Shown one piece after another: positions 1-9,333 of a DNA stretch of 64,000 nucleotides (position 1 is the first letter of the stretch; every line of letters begins with the position of its first letter). Source of the DNA: an uncultured Thiohalocapsa sp. (GTDB lineage Bacteria > Pseudomonadota > Gammaproteobacteria > Chromatiales > Chromatiaceae); contig NZ_CAJXWY010000010.1 in assembly GCF_913062725.1 (NCBI RefSeq), positions 1 to 64,000 on the forward strand, in the 5' to 3' direction. A program made the translations under genes and the position numbers. The notes beneath the pieces were generated by a model that saw only the letters and a program-made list of their open reading frames with translations, was not told where the DNA came from and ran no database searches.

Positions 1-198
1 CTCGGTCAGGCGCTTCGTAAACTTCAGGGTGTCGAAGTTGGTACTGGCCATCGCCGAAGTATTGATCCCGATTTCGGGCAGGTCAAGCGAGCGCATCGGT
101 TCAACGCAGCCGGAACAGCCTCCTACCTTGCCACGGATGCCGCGGGCCGTTTCGGTCATGTGCGGTTGACGGGCACCAGGGCCCGGTCGCCGACCTGA
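1..198 (+). CDS. C-terminal end of an unidentified protein (partial)
   Basis: Frame +1 is open from the first base to a TGA at 196-198, giving 65 codons. The peptide has an ordinary composition (for example FNAAGTASYLATD around residues 34-46), but I do not recognise a family. The next gene lies on the opposite strand and ends at 218, so the two would be convergent. The stretch is short enough to be open by chance in GC-rich DNA, so the call is weak. Confidence 0.3.
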   Translation, partial: LGQALRKLQGVEVGTGHRRSIDPDFGQVKRAHRFNAAGTASYLATDAAGRFGHVRLTGTRARSPT

Positions 199-217
199 CG
201 AGCCTGGGCTGACCGAT

Positions 218-1297
218 TCAGAAGAGGTCCGAATCCGCCATGGTGTAATGCAGCGCCGCGGAAGCCTCGGACCAGGACAAGGCTGAGTGAAATAGCCTGG
301 CCGTGGGCACGATGCCCAAGGGCTCGGGCTCGCGGGTGAAGCCGAGCGCCTGCAGCCTTGCGGCATCGGCCCCCGGCGCGGGCAGCCAGGTGCCCAGGCG
401 CGCGACCCCATCGGCATGCAGCCGTGCGCCGACGCGCCGCAGCAGATCGCGCGCGCCCCGGTCATGGGCCGGCAGCACCAAGTCCACGAGCACGGCGCCT
501 TCGGGCTGGATCAGCACCACGGCGTAGCCCCGCCAAGCGCTGCCGGAGCGGCCCGCGAAGGGGCCGTAGCGCAACATCCGATAACGGCGGGCGGGATGTT
601 GCAGGAAGCGCCAGCGTATGAAATCGGCATCGCGCCGCGCCTGCAATCGGCCCCACGGGCAGGTATCCGCGAGCCGGTCCAAGCCGTGCAGATCGTCGTT
701 CGCGACCTGCGAGAGGCGCCCGGCGAACGGACGGCAGCGCAACCGCGCCAGGGCCGCCGTGTCCGCCACCAGGTAGGCGGCGCCGCCCGGCAACGGACGA
801 TACCCGAGGCGATGAACACCGAGCCGGCTGGCCCGCACTCCGGGCAGGCCATACATCAGCGCGGCCTCGTCGGGGCCACCGAACTGCGAGAAGTAGCGCA
901 ACGCGGTGCGAACATAGAGCCCGCCACGCCCGCCGAGCTGCCGGCGGTGCGCAGGATGCGAGAACACGTCCATCAGCTGCGTGATGCGCAGCCGATGCCC
1001 GCGCCAGTCAGCGGCGAAGGGCACGCCGCCGTAGAGTGCTGCAACTTCGCCGGACTCGTGTACGCAGAGCAGGATCTGATGGCCCAGCGGGGCGTCGTGG
1101 TACTTCCAGCGCCACAGCTCCGAGGCGACCGGGTTGCCGAAGGCCGCCTGCCAGGCCGCGAGCACCGCGGGCACATCGTCGGGCACGTAGGGCCGGATGG
1201 TATAGCGGCCGCAATCGGTGGTGATCTCCTCCACGCATGCCTGCATGGTCACGGCGTGGTCAGCCTCGGAATCGAGCTCTCGACGCGCGTCAACCAC
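218..1297 (-). CDS. GNAT-family N-acetyltransferase
   Basis: A 359-aa protein. The N-terminal part (about residues 31-180) has the GNAT layout: a strand TIRPYVPDDVPAVLAAW, then an acceptor region with WRWKY, then a beta-strand and pyrophosphate-loop-like segment around residues 115-135 (VFSHPAHRRQLGGRGG, matching the R/Q-x-x-G-x-G/A acetyl-CoA loop). The C-terminal half looks like a second, more degenerate GNAT-like fold, as in other 330-370-aa acyltransferases of polysaccharide loci. The start taken is GTG at 1297 with GAGG just upstream; an ATG at 1246 is possible. Its neighbour is a glycosyltransferase locus, so acylation of a sugar or amino-sugar precursor is plausible, but the substrate is not visible. 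Confidence 0.75.
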   Translation of the reverse strand: MVDARRELDSEADHAVTMQACVEEITTDCGRYTIRPYVPDDVPAVLAAWQAAFGNPVASELWRWKYHDAPLGHQILLCVHESGEVAALYGGVPFAADWRGHRLRITQLMDVFSHPAHRRQLGGRGGLYVRTALRYFSQFGGPDEAALMYGLPGVRASRLGVHRLGYRPLPGGAAYLVADTAALARLRCRPFAGRLSQVANDDLHGLDRLADTCPWGRLQARRDADFIRWRFLQHPARRYRMLRYGPFAGRSGSAWRGYAVVLIQPEGAVLVDLVLPAHDRGARDLLRRVGARLHADGVARLGTWLPAPGADAARLQALGFTREPEPLGIVPTARLFHSALSWSEASAALHYTMADSDLF

Positions 1298-1862
1298 TTC
1301 GCCTCGTCTGCCACTAAACTGGGCTTCGGTCCTTGCACGCTATGACCAGTCGCAGGGTTTCAGCGTGCTCGAAGTTGCGCCGCCCTACAGCCATCTGCCG
1401 CATCCGAGCGCACATGTCGTGCGGCGAGTGGTGGACAACCCGTTGCTGCGGCGTTGCTTTTGAGAGGGGAGTTGCAAAACAGGCAGACATGGTGCGTCCG
1501 TTCGACTGCTGAGAGTCTCCAGGAAATCATCGGTGGGCGCCGGGGACGGCAGGCGCTCGACGCACTGACGGACAGACGTGGGGCACGGCGAGGTGCAGGG
1601 CGCCGTCGGGCGATACGCGCCGGCTTGTGCGACGGATGGGTTGGGCTTGCGCAGGGCCCTGGTGCTCGAACCGATTGGGACCAATAATCGAAACGCCAGC
1701 GCTTGCTGAGCCCGCTTGCAAATCGCTGGGTCGAGTAAGATAGCGCATCTTGCTAATTCCCTTGGTATTTGGTTGGCTTGGGCTCGCTCTGAGGGAGGAT
1801 GCACTTCGAGATCGTGAAAAGAACCAAGCCATGACCAAAGCCGTGCAGTTGTGCTCCAGCCA
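1298..1862. other. Long intergenic region upstream of a glycosyltransferase
   Basis: About 565 bases with no gene I can support. A plus-strand stretch at about 1342-1461 reads as a protein-like segment ending in TGA (pieces YDQSQGFSVLEVAPPY and VRRVVDNPLLRRCF). It has no start signal and may be the remnant of a decayed gene. The region probably also holds promoters for the divergent GNAT gene and the GT gene. No convincing -35/-10 pair was found. Confidence 0.35.
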
Positions 1863-3875
1863 ATGACTCCTGCTGATGTCCGAGCGACCGAAGTCGAGAC
1901 CCGTGCCGCCGAGGCCGCGATTCCGGACCAACCCGACCCGGCGACCTTGCAGGCGCGGGTGGAGAGACTGGAGACGGAGCTCGCCTGGATGCGGCAGACG
2001 CTGAGTTGGCGCTGGACGGAGCCCGTCCGGCAAGCCATGGGCATGCTCGCGCGACTCGTCCGCGTCGGTCAGTTCCCCCGTCGGGCCGGCGGCGTGTCCG
2101 CGAAACCGTCGCCACGGGCAGCCAAACAGGCGCAAACGCCCACGGCTGTCCCCCCGCATGTTTCCGAAGGCAATAAGGCTTACGCCTCGTGGTCCCAGCA
2201 GAACGACCCGCGGGCCGCGGACCTGGCGCGCATGCGCAGCACGGCCCGGCTGTTGCCGAGACGCCCGCTGATCAGCGTGTTGATGCCGGTCTACGACCCG
2301 CCGGAGCGGTTCCTACGCGAGGCTGTCGAGTCGGTGTTGGCGCAGGCCTACGAGCATTGGGAACTGTGCATCGCGGACGACGCCTCGACGCTGCCCCACG
2401 TGCGCCCATTGCTGGAATCCTTCGCCGCCTGGGACGCGCGCATCAAGCTCCATTTCCGCACGGAGAATGGTCATATCTCCCGCTGTTCCAACGACGCGCT
2501 GGCCCTGGCCAACGGCGAGTTCGTCGCGCTGCTGGACCACGATGATCGCCTCGCACCCCATGCCCTATACGAGGTGGCGCTGTTGCTGAACCAGCACCCG
2601 GACGCGGACGTCGTCTACTCCGACGAGGACAAGATCGACGCCGAGAACCGGCGTCGCGACCCCTACTTCAAGCCGCAATGGTCGCCGGACACGCTGCTCT
2701 CGCGCATGTATGTCGGCCACCTTGGCGTGTACCGGCGCAGCCTGTTGGCAGACATCGGCGGCTTTCGAGCCGGGTTTGAGGGCAGCCAGGACTACGACCT
2801 GGCGCTGCGGGCCACCGAGCGCGCCGAGTCTGTCTATCACATCCCCGCGATGCTGTATCACTGGAGAAGTCACTCCAACTCGGCGGCGGCCGGGGCCGAT
2901 GTAAAGCCCTACGCCTACGCCGCGGCGCAACGGGCGCTGTCGGATGCGCTGGCGCGTCGCGGCGAGCCCGGCACAATAGAACAGCTCCCTGGCACGCGCG
3001 GGTTCTATCGCATTCGTTATCGGCTGAGCGACCGCCCCAAGGTCAGCATCATCATCCCCACGCGCGACCAGCCGGCGCTGCTCCAGCAGTGCCTGGCGTC
3101 GGTCTTCGGCCGTAGTTCCTGGCGCGATTTCGAGGTGGTGGTCGTCGACAACGGCAGCGTCGACCCGCAAGCGCTGGCCGTGATAGACTATTGGGCTGGG
3201 CGCGAGCCCGAGCGTCTGCGCGTGCTGCGCCTGGATGTGCCCTTCAACTTCTCGCTGCTGAACAATCGCGCCGTCGCCGCCAGCGACGGCGACATGCTCC
3301 TATTCCTGAACGACGACACCGAGGTGACGACGCCGGACTGGCTGGAGGCGCTGCTGGAGCAGGCCCAGCGGCCCGGCATCGGCGCCGTCGGCCCGCTGCT
3401 GTTCTACCCGAGCGGACGTGTGCAGCATGCCGGCGTCATGCTAGGGCTTGGCGGTGTCGCCGGGCACGCCCATCAGGGCGAAGACCCGTGCACCGCGGGC
3501 TATTTCGGGCGTGTGATCGCCGTCACCAACGTCGCCGCCGTGACCGCTGCCTGCCTGATGTGCCGGCGCGAGGTCTTCGAGCAAGTCGGCGGCTTCGACG
3601 AGTCCCTGCCCGTCGCCTTCAATGACGTGGACCTCTGCCTGCGCTTCCTGGACGCGGGCCTGCGCAATGTCTACACGCCCCATGCACGCCTGATCCACCG
3701 GGAATCCGAGAGCCGGGGCTATGATCATGCCGATCCCGCCAAGCTGGAGCGGCTGCTCAGCGCGGGTGAGCGCATGCGTGCGCGCTGGGGATCACTCATC
3801 GTCGACGATCCCTACTACAGCCCGCACCTGACCCGGCATGGGGAGGACTGCGCGATCCGCACGGCCGACAAATAG
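1863..3875 (+). CDS. Dual-domain family 2 glycosyltransferase
   Basis: A 670-aa protein with two GT2 (GT-A fold) domains. The first (about residues 135-330) starts at SVLMPVYDPPERFLREAV and carries LLDHDDRL, the DxD-type metal/nucleotide-sugar site, followed by YSDEDKID. The second (about 395-640) starts at VSIIIPTRDQPALLQQC, has FLNDDTEV as its DxD site, and ends with the acceptor-side segment GGFDESLPVAFNDVDLCLR. A short coiled coil (residues 30-60) followed by SWRWTEPVR precedes them, a layout common in O-antigen and rhamnan glycosyltransferases. ATG 1863 is preferred over GTG 1851. The protein probably adds two sugars in turn to a lipid-linked surface polysaccharide at the inner face of the inner membrane. 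The linkage cannot be read from the sequence. Confidence 0.9.
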   Translation: MTPADVRATEVETRAAEAAIPDQPDPATLQARVERLETELAWMRQTLSWRWTEPVRQAMGMLARLVRVGQFPRRAGGVSAKPSPRAAKQAQTPTAVPPHVSEGNKAYASWSQQNDPRAADLARMRSTARLLPRRPLISVLMPVYDPPERFLREAVESVLAQAYEHWELCIADDASTLPHVRPLLESFAAWDARIKLHFRTENGHISRCSNDALALANGEFVALLDHDDRLAPHALYEVALLLNQHPDADVVYSDEDKIDAENRRRDPYFKPQWSPDTLLSRMYVGHLGVYRRSLLADIGGFRAGFEGSQDYDLALRATERAESVYHIPAMLYHWRSHSNSAAAGADVKPYAYAAAQRALSDALARRGEPGTIEQLPGTRGFYRIRYRLSDRPKVSIIIPTRDQPALLQQCLASVFGRSSWRDFEVVVVDNGSVDPQALAVIDYWAGREPERLRVLRLDVPFNFSLLNNRAVAASDGDMLLFLNDDTEVTTPDWLEALLEQAQRPGIGAVGPLLFYPSGRVQHAGVMLGLGGVAGHAHQGEDPCTAGYFGRVIAVTNVAAVTAACLMCRREVFEQVGGFDESLPVAFNDVDLCLRFLDAGLRNVYTPHARLIHRESESRGYDHADPAKLERLLSAGERMRARWGSLIVDDPYYSPHLTRHGEDCAIRTADK

Positions 3876-3941
3876 GAAACGGTTCCTCAATAGTCTCAAC
3901 AACGCTATCCACGCACTGGCGTAGCGGCCTTGATCACGGTT

Positions 3942-3958
3942 CCGGCCGCCTCGGCCGG
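3942..3958. terminator. Hairpin between convergent genes
   Basis: CCGGCCG, a 3-base loop, then CGGCCGG: a perfect 7-bp stem in the 246-base gap between two convergent glycosyltransferase genes. No T-run follows on either strand, so intrinsic termination is only a possibility. Confidence 0.35.
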
Positions 3959-4121
3959 CGGAGCGCAAGCGGGGGCGAGGTCGCTATCGGAATCGGAGTC
4001 GATCATAATTGAACTCGGCAGGCGTAAGCGCAGCAAATGAGGGACGTGTACGCTTGCCGGGCTAAAGCAGACCGACTGAAGCGACTGCGTTTCAGAACGC
4101 ACGTTCTCCGGTCTCCGACGC

Positions 4122-5837
4122 TCAGTCGATTCCGATGCGGTTCAGTTGCCTAACGACCCAGCGGTAGGGCGCCGTAAGGCGCCAAGATGTGGAGGCCTGG
4201 AGCCGATCAAGCAGCGCAGAGCGCCCTTCCAGGCGCCGCCGCTCGAGGTTCGCTGCGGCCAGGGATTCGCGCGACGCATCGAGTGCCTGCCGAGTCGCCC
4301 CCAGCTCCGCCATCGTTGCCGCTAATCGTGCCTGCAGGTCACTTGCCGCCATCAACTGCTGGCGAGCACGGTCAAGAAGGTCGTACAACACGGGCACGGT
4401 CAGCCTATCGAGCGCCTTTCCGAGCACGCGATGCGCACCGAACCGGATGCGTTCAGCCCGGATCGGATTCGGGACTTCCGGGGCCGCGCCGCCGACGCCG
4501 GATGCCCCGCCCTGGCGGTAGTACGCGCTGATGCCGGGGGCCCGTGCGAAGACGCCGCAACTGGCGAGCTGCTGCCAGAAATCCCAGTCTTCGTAGTAGT
4601 CTAGGCCCTCATCCATGCGGTAGCTGGTCGTCGATGTGTGTTTGAACAGCACGGCGTGAATCGGCAGATAGTTCTCGCTTAGGAGCCGGAAGTGATCAAA
4701 GGGAGCGGAAAACACTCTACCCTCAAGCGTCCCTGCCGCGTCGACGACGGCGACGTCGGTGAACGCTGCGACAGCGCCCGACTGACGCTGTACGGTGGTC
4801 ACCAGTTTGGCCACATGATCCGGATCGATCCAGTCGTCCTCATCGAGGAACAGGCAGTACTCGCCGCGGGCAGCGTCCAGCCCAGCGTTGCAGGCGGTCG
4901 CGCGCCCGAGCGGACCCCCGCTGCCCACGACCCGCTGCGGGAAGCGCCCGCACCAGGGCTGCAGCACCAGCCCGCGGGCGGCGGCGTCGACGACGATCAA
5001 CTCGATGTTCAGATAGGTCTGCATCGCCACCGACGCGACCGCATCGGCGAATTCGGGCCGGCCCATGGTGCGGCAGATGATGGACACCAGCGGCTGCTCG
5101 GCGGCATCCACCGCGCTGCCCTGGGCCAACCGGCGCGCGGCCGGCGAGGCGTGGAAGGCGCGCAGGCCGCCGTCGCGCAGCGCGTCGGCAGCTGTCACTA
5201 GGAATGCCTCGGCTGCTTCGACGTCCGGCCCGAGGGTGTAGGCGCGAAAGCGGTTCAGCCCGTCGAGATGCCGGTCGTAGCGCTGCACCGCAAGTTGGGA
5301 GGGGAAGCAGGCCATGGCCCGCTGCTTGGTCTGCAGGTAGGGGCCGAGATCCAGCAGTCGGTTGGGCTCAAGCGGCGCGCCGACTTCATAGAGGACCAGA
5401 TCCCGGTTGCCGCCCAGCCGGCGGACGGCCTCGGTGGCCGCAAGCGACAGCGCCAGATGGTCCGGATGCACCTCCCACGGCGACGGAGCATAGACCGCCC
5501 GTGCGGCGCTCACCTCGATGCGGGTGCGCAGCCGCTCCACCAGCGCCTCACCATAGGCCAGGCCGCGGTCGGGCAGGTCCCAGAATTCGGGCTCGCCATA
5601 GCCGAGCACGGCGGCGGCGGCACATGCTTCGTTGCGCCGTACCTGTGGGTGTCCGGCCTGCCCGGCGCCATCCGTGACGATGACCACGTCCACGATATGG
5701 CCGTGGGACAAATGGGCGCAGATGGCGCCTGCACAGCCGAGCACCTCGTCATCCGCATGCGGTGCGAGCACCAGCGCGTCGCCGACCGCCGGCAACGGCG
5801 TCGCCGCATAGGGGAGCAGAGCGTCCTCCGCGGTCAT
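4122..5837 (-). CDS. PIG-L deacetylase fused to a GT2 glycosyltransferase
   Basis: A 571-aa protein with two catalytic domains. Residues 18-235 are a PIG-L (LmbE-like) zinc deacetylase: PHADDE at 26-31 and HPDH at 124-127 give the expected metal ligands and catalytic Asp. Residues about 249-470 are a GT2 domain, with SIICRTMGRPEF at the nucleotide strand and LFLDEDDWID as the DxD region. The C-terminus is a coiled coil followed by SWRLTAPYRWV, a tail shared with the other GT2 protein in this locus. The start is the ATG at 5837, which overlaps the upstream gene's TGA (ATGA, 4 bases), implying translational coupling. It probably deacetylates an N-acetyl sugar and transfers a sugar to the same polysaccharide. 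The combination is inferred from domains only. Confidence 0.88.
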   Translation of the reverse strand: MTAEDALLPYAATPLPAVGDALVLAPHADDEVLGCAGAICAHLSHGHIVDVVIVTDGAGQAGHPQVRRNEACAAAAVLGYGEPEFWDLPDRGLAYGEALVERLRTRIEVSAARAVYAPSPWEVHPDHLALSLAATEAVRRLGGNRDLVLYEVGAPLEPNRLLDLGPYLQTKQRAMACFPSQLAVQRYDRHLDGLNRFRAYTLGPDVEAAEAFLVTAADALRDGGLRAFHASPAARRLAQGSAVDAAEQPLVSIICRTMGRPEFADAVASVAMQTYLNIELIVVDAAARGLVLQPWCGRFPQRVVGSGGPLGRATACNAGLDAARGEYCLFLDEDDWIDPDHVAKLVTTVQRQSGAVAAFTDVAVVDAAGTLEGRVFSAPFDHFRLLSENYLPIHAVLFKHTSTTSYRMDEGLDYYEDWDFWQQLASCGVFARAPGISAYYRQGGASGVGGAAPEVPNPIRAERIRFGAHRVLGKALDRLTVPVLYDLLDRARQQLMAASDLQARLAATMAELGATRQALDASRESLAAANLERRRLEGRSALLDRLQASTSWRLTAPYRWVVRQLNRIGID

Positions 5838-8086
5838 GGCGTGGACATGATGGCGCGCAACAGGCGCATGAGACCCGCGGGCTGTGCCCACCGGGACTGT
5901 TGCGCGAGGGACGCCAGATGTCGGCGCGCGGCCACCGGCTCGGTACCGAAGCGCGCAGCGACGACTACTGCCCATGCGCAGATGTCGTCCAAACCTGCGG
6001 GGTTGAGCGCGAGCAGCTCACGCTTGATGAAGGGCAGACCAAGCTCGGCGATCAGCGGGCGCCAGAAGTGGTGGGTCGGATTCAGCGCCCGCCCTCTCTC
6101 GAGCGCCCGCAGCATCGCCCGCTGCTGCGGGCGCTCTGCATCAGCCTGCGCGCGGAAACAGCGCAGCGCTTCGGCGTACGGGAATAAGGCCTCGAGTCGC
6201 AGTCCCGCTGCCCTGAGCTTGCGCGACAGTGCGAGCTCGCCCGCCTCAATGACGGCGAATTTGTTGCTGATCAGGGGCATCTCGCGCCAGAACGCGTCGA
6301 AGGCCGGATGCCCGAATGCGTTTGGGTGGAAGAGCAGGAACCAGGATTGCAGGTGCGGGCCGTGATTACGGCCTTCGGTCATCCCCCACACGTCGGCGGT
6401 GGCCGGGTCCGCCTTCGCCAGCACGGCCTCCAGGGGTGCAAAGGGACCGTAAACGGAGTCGTTGCACAGCACGAGCTGCCGGCAGTCACCAAGATCGCCG
6501 AGCGCTCGCAGCCCCTCGCGCCAGGCCCCGAAGTCGTGGCCCAGGTTGCGCCGCACCAGGACCTCGCGCACCAGCGGCGCCACCCGTGCGGCGGCTGCCG
6601 GGCCGAAGCGCTCGGCGTTGGACACCAGGGTGATGCGGAAGCCGGCCGACCGCAGAGCGCGCAATGCCTCCAAGTGATAGTCATGCACCGCACCGACAGG
6701 GTCGTAATGGGCATAAATGGCAACGCGCCGGGCGCGTGCCATGGGATCTTCGCCTGCAAAACGGCGCAGCAGGAAGGGCCCGCGCTGCGGTTGGAGTCGA
6801 GCATGGGCGATCATGAGCCGGACGTACAGCCTATGTGCCAGGCGCAGCGGCGGCCGCGCCATATCCCGCAAAGTGGCGTCGATGTTGGCGATGTAACGAC
6901 TCACGCCGGCCGCGAGCCCCCGCTGCGTGTCCGCTCCCGCCAGCGATGGCCGTCGGTGCGCACCGCGGAGTTGCTGCAATGCCGCCACCAGCTGAGCGCC
7001 GATGGCCGCCGACGCGAGCGCTGGTCGACAGGCCGATGCGATGGTACCGACATCCGTGGGTCGGCCTTCGGACCGGATGCGCAGCAAGGTGTCGGCGAGC
7101 GCGGCGGCGTCCCCCGCGGGAATCAGCGTCAGCGCACGCGGCGGCCAGGTCTGCTCGCGAATGGCGGACGCATCTGCCGTGATGACGGGGCGCCCGGCGG
7201 CGAGCGCCTGTAGAACCTTGTTCGGCACAACCAGCTCGGTTTTCGGCCCAGTGCCGAATACACCCAGACACACATCCGCCTGATGAATCAAATGCACCAA
7301 CCGATGATAGGGTACCCACGGCGTCCAGCGGACGTTGCGCAGATCCCGGCTCGCGAGCAGGCACTGAAACTCCGGGGAGAGCTGGCCCTGGCCCACGAGC
7401 TGCCAGTGGATGTCCGCAGCGCGGCACAGCTCGGCCGCCCGCAGGATCACGTCGATGCCGTGCAACGGCGCCAGCTGGCCGTAGAACAGGACCCGTAGCG
7501 GGCGCATCGGCGGGGTGTCTGCTGCTGTCCGCGGCGGCGCCGGATAGAACACATGCTCCTCCACCCCGAGCCTTACGGTGGCGAAGCGCCCGCTGTCGAC
7601 GCTGAAGCGCTTCCTGAAGTACGCGCAGTGGGCATCGGTGTCCAGCAGCACCAAGTCGACGACGCGAACGGCCAGCCATTCAGTGAGATGAATCGCCCGT
7701 GCCAGCGGATGGCCGCGCCGGTACAGCTGCCGATCTTCGACCAGCGTGTTGTACAGGGATAGATAGGCGTCCCAGACAACGGGTATGCGCCGTAGTCTGG
7801 CAAAGGGCCACAGGACGAGCACGTCGAACTGGCCCAGGTAACCGACAAGCACCACGTCCGCTTTCGGAGCGCGCAGGAAACGCCGGACCAGGCCCGGGTA
7901 GGCAGCCACCAGCCGCAGCCAGAAGCGCATGCGCTGTGTCCGGTTCAGCGTGCTCTTGTCCGCCACCGTGTCCCATACCGGCGTGCGGCATTCGATGACC
8001 TCGACCCCGCGGGTACGCAGCCCGGCGAGTATGATGCGGTTTCTGGGCTTGCTGAGGTCGTAGGTACCCCAGAAGAGGACACGCAT
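5834..8086 (-). CDS. GT4 glycosyltransferase fused to a rhamnan-synthesis (RgpF) domain
   Basis: A 750-aa protein. Residues 1-380 are a GT-B type family 4 glycosyltransferase (MRVLFWGTYDLSKPRNR at the start; LRVLFYGQLAPLHGID at the second Rossmann domain; then the donor-site run VVPNKVLQALAAGRPVI). Residues about 465-690 match the RgpF family seen in rhamnose-glucose polysaccharide synthesis (VAIYAHYDPVGAVHDYH, NLGHDFGAW, LVLCNDSVYGPF). It is the first gene of a coupled pair with the PIG-L/GT2 fusion (4-base overlap). Two transferase activities for a rhamnose-containing glycan are the natural reading, but the donor sugars are not shown by the sequence. Confidence 0.88.
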   Translation of the reverse strand: MRVLFWGTYDLSKPRNRIILAGLRTRGVEVIECRTPVWDTVADKSTLNRTQRMRFWLRLVAAYPGLVRRFLRAPKADVVLVGYLGQFDVLVLWPFARLRRIPVVWDAYLSLYNTLVEDRQLYRRGHPLARAIHLTEWLAVRVVDLVLLDTDAHCAYFRKRFSVDSGRFATVRLGVEEHVFYPAPPRTAADTPPMRPLRVLFYGQLAPLHGIDVILRAAELCRAADIHWQLVGQGQLSPEFQCLLASRDLRNVRWTPWVPYHRLVHLIHQADVCLGVFGTGPKTELVVPNKVLQALAAGRPVITADASAIREQTWPPRALTLIPAGDAAALADTLLRIRSEGRPTDVGTIASACRPALASAAIGAQLVAALQQLRGAHRRPSLAGADTQRGLAAGVSRYIANIDATLRDMARPPLRLAHRLYVRLMIAHARLQPQRGPFLLRRFAGEDPMARARRVAIYAHYDPVGAVHDYHLEALRALRSAGFRITLVSNAERFGPAAAARVAPLVREVLVRRNLGHDFGAWREGLRALGDLGDCRQLVLCNDSVYGPFAPLEAVLAKADPATADVWGMTEGRNHGPHLQSWFLLFHPNAFGHPAFDAFWREMPLISNKFAVIEAGELALSRKLRAAGLRLEALFPYAEALRCFRAQADAERPQQRAMLRALERGRALNPTHHFWRPLIAELGLPFIKRELLALNPAGLDDICAWAVVVAARFGTEPVAARRHLASLAQQSRWAQPAGLMRLLRAIMSTP

Positions 8087-8143
8087 GGGCGCTGCTCCGG
8101 GCTTGCTGCGACCGGCGCTTCGGAGTACCCGGAGCAGCAGTGA

Positions 8144-8159
8144 GCCCCCTGCCGGGGGC
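8144..8159. other. GC hairpin in the 194-base gap before the GT4/RgpF gene
   Basis: GCCCCC, loop TGCC, GGGGGC: a perfect 6-bp stem. It lies between the end of the YheT-type gene (8281) and the start of the GT4/RgpF gene (8086), both on the minus strand. No T-run is present. The gap also has an AT-rich patch around 8196-8206 that could be a minus-strand -10 region. Confidence 0.3.
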
Positions 8160-8280
8160 CGACAGTCGGGTGGGGCGATTACCCGCCACGAGGAGTATAT
8201 TACGTCCGCTGAGGTATTTGCCCGAGAGGATAATCATCCGTGTGACCCGTGGCGCCATCAGGGTTTGACGGATTGGTGTT

Positions 8281-9288
8281 TCACGCCTGCCGCAGGGCGC
8301 GGATGATCCGTTCTTCGAGCCAGTAGTGCGGCCGCCAGGGCCAGCGCCCGGCGACGAAGCCGACATGGCCGCCTGTAGGGCTCAGCTCCAGCGTCACGCC
8401 CGGGCCCAGCTCATGGGCGAAGGGCAGGCTCGCCGGGAAGAGGAAGGGGTCGTCGGCGGCCTGGATGATCAGGGTCGGGGTGTGGATGTGGGGCAGGTAC
8501 TGGCGGCAGCTGGCGCGCTGGTAATAGTCGAAGACGCCGGCGAAGCCGTTCAACGGGGCGGTGATGCACTCATCGAAGGTGTTGAAGTCGCGGATCGCAT
8601 GCAGACCCAGGCTCGGGTCGAGGGCGGCGGGCCAGGGGCGGGACTCGAGCTTGCGGTTGAAGGTCCGCTTGAGCCGCGCCACCAGGTGGCGGCGATAGAT
8701 CCGTGAAAAGCCGAGCTCCAGGCGCAGCATGGCGTCGCGCAGCACGAAGGGGACCGAGACCGCAATGGCCCGGTTGAGATGACATTCGTGGCGCCCTTCA
8801 CCCAGATACTTGAGCAGCAGATTGCCGCCGAGGGAGAAGCCCACGGCGGTCCGCGGCGGGCCCGCGGCATCGGCGGCGAGCGCGTCGAGGACCTCGGCGA
8901 GGTCGTCGCTGGCGCCCGAGTGGTAGGAGCGGTCCAGTCGGTTTGGCGCCTCGCCCGCCCCGCGCAGATGCATGAACACGGGCTTGAAGCCCTCGCGGTC
9001 GAGCCGCGCCACCAGGGCGCCTGCGTAGTGTGAGCGCAGATCGCCCTCGAGCCCGTGAATGATGAGCACCGCCGGCCCGTCGCCCGCGCCCACGGCCAGG
9101 TCGATGAAGTCGCCGTCGGCGAGCTCGATGCGCCGGCGCCGCAGCCGCAGTTCTGTTATGGCCGGCGCGCGCCGGGCGAGGCTGCCCCAGAGCGTCTGCG
9201 CATGTGCGCCCGGCAGCCACCAGGCGGGGCGGAAGTGGCTGTGGACGATGCGTCCACCGGGATGGCCGGCGGCGTCATGGCGGGTCAT
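8281..9288 (-). CDS. YheT-type alpha/beta-hydrolase
   Basis: A 335-aa protein of the COG0429 (YheT/ABHD1-3) hydrolase family. The oxyanion-region strand VLIIHGLEGDLRSHY, the nucleophile elbow GFSLGGNLLLKYLGE, the acid in IQAADDPFLF and the base in PTGGHVGFV give a complete Ser-Asp-His triad. The N-terminal segment HFRPAWWLPGAHAQTLWGS is typical of this family, which includes esterases and PHA-depolymerase-like members of uncertain substrate. The length is normal. No operon partner is evident; the next gene upstream on this strand is an ABC exporter about 280 bases away. Confidence 0.88.
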   Translation of the reverse strand: MTRHDAAGHPGGRIVHSHFRPAWWLPGAHAQTLWGSLARRAPAITELRLRRRRIELADGDFIDLAVGAGDGPAVLIIHGLEGDLRSHYAGALVARLDREGFKPVFMHLRGAGEAPNRLDRSYHSGASDDLAEVLDALAADAAGPPRTAVGFSLGGNLLLKYLGEGRHECHLNRAIAVSVPFVLRDAMLRLELGFSRIYRRHLVARLKRTFNRKLESRPWPAALDPSLGLHAIRDFNTFDECITAPLNGFAGVFDYYQRASCRQYLPHIHTPTLIIQAADDPFLFPASLPFAHELGPGVTLELSPTGGHVGFVAGRWPWRPHYWLEERIIRALRQA

Positions 9289-9333
9289 GCAGATTAGGCC
9301 TGAGGCCGGCGGACTGTCAGCCGCGCCGGACGG

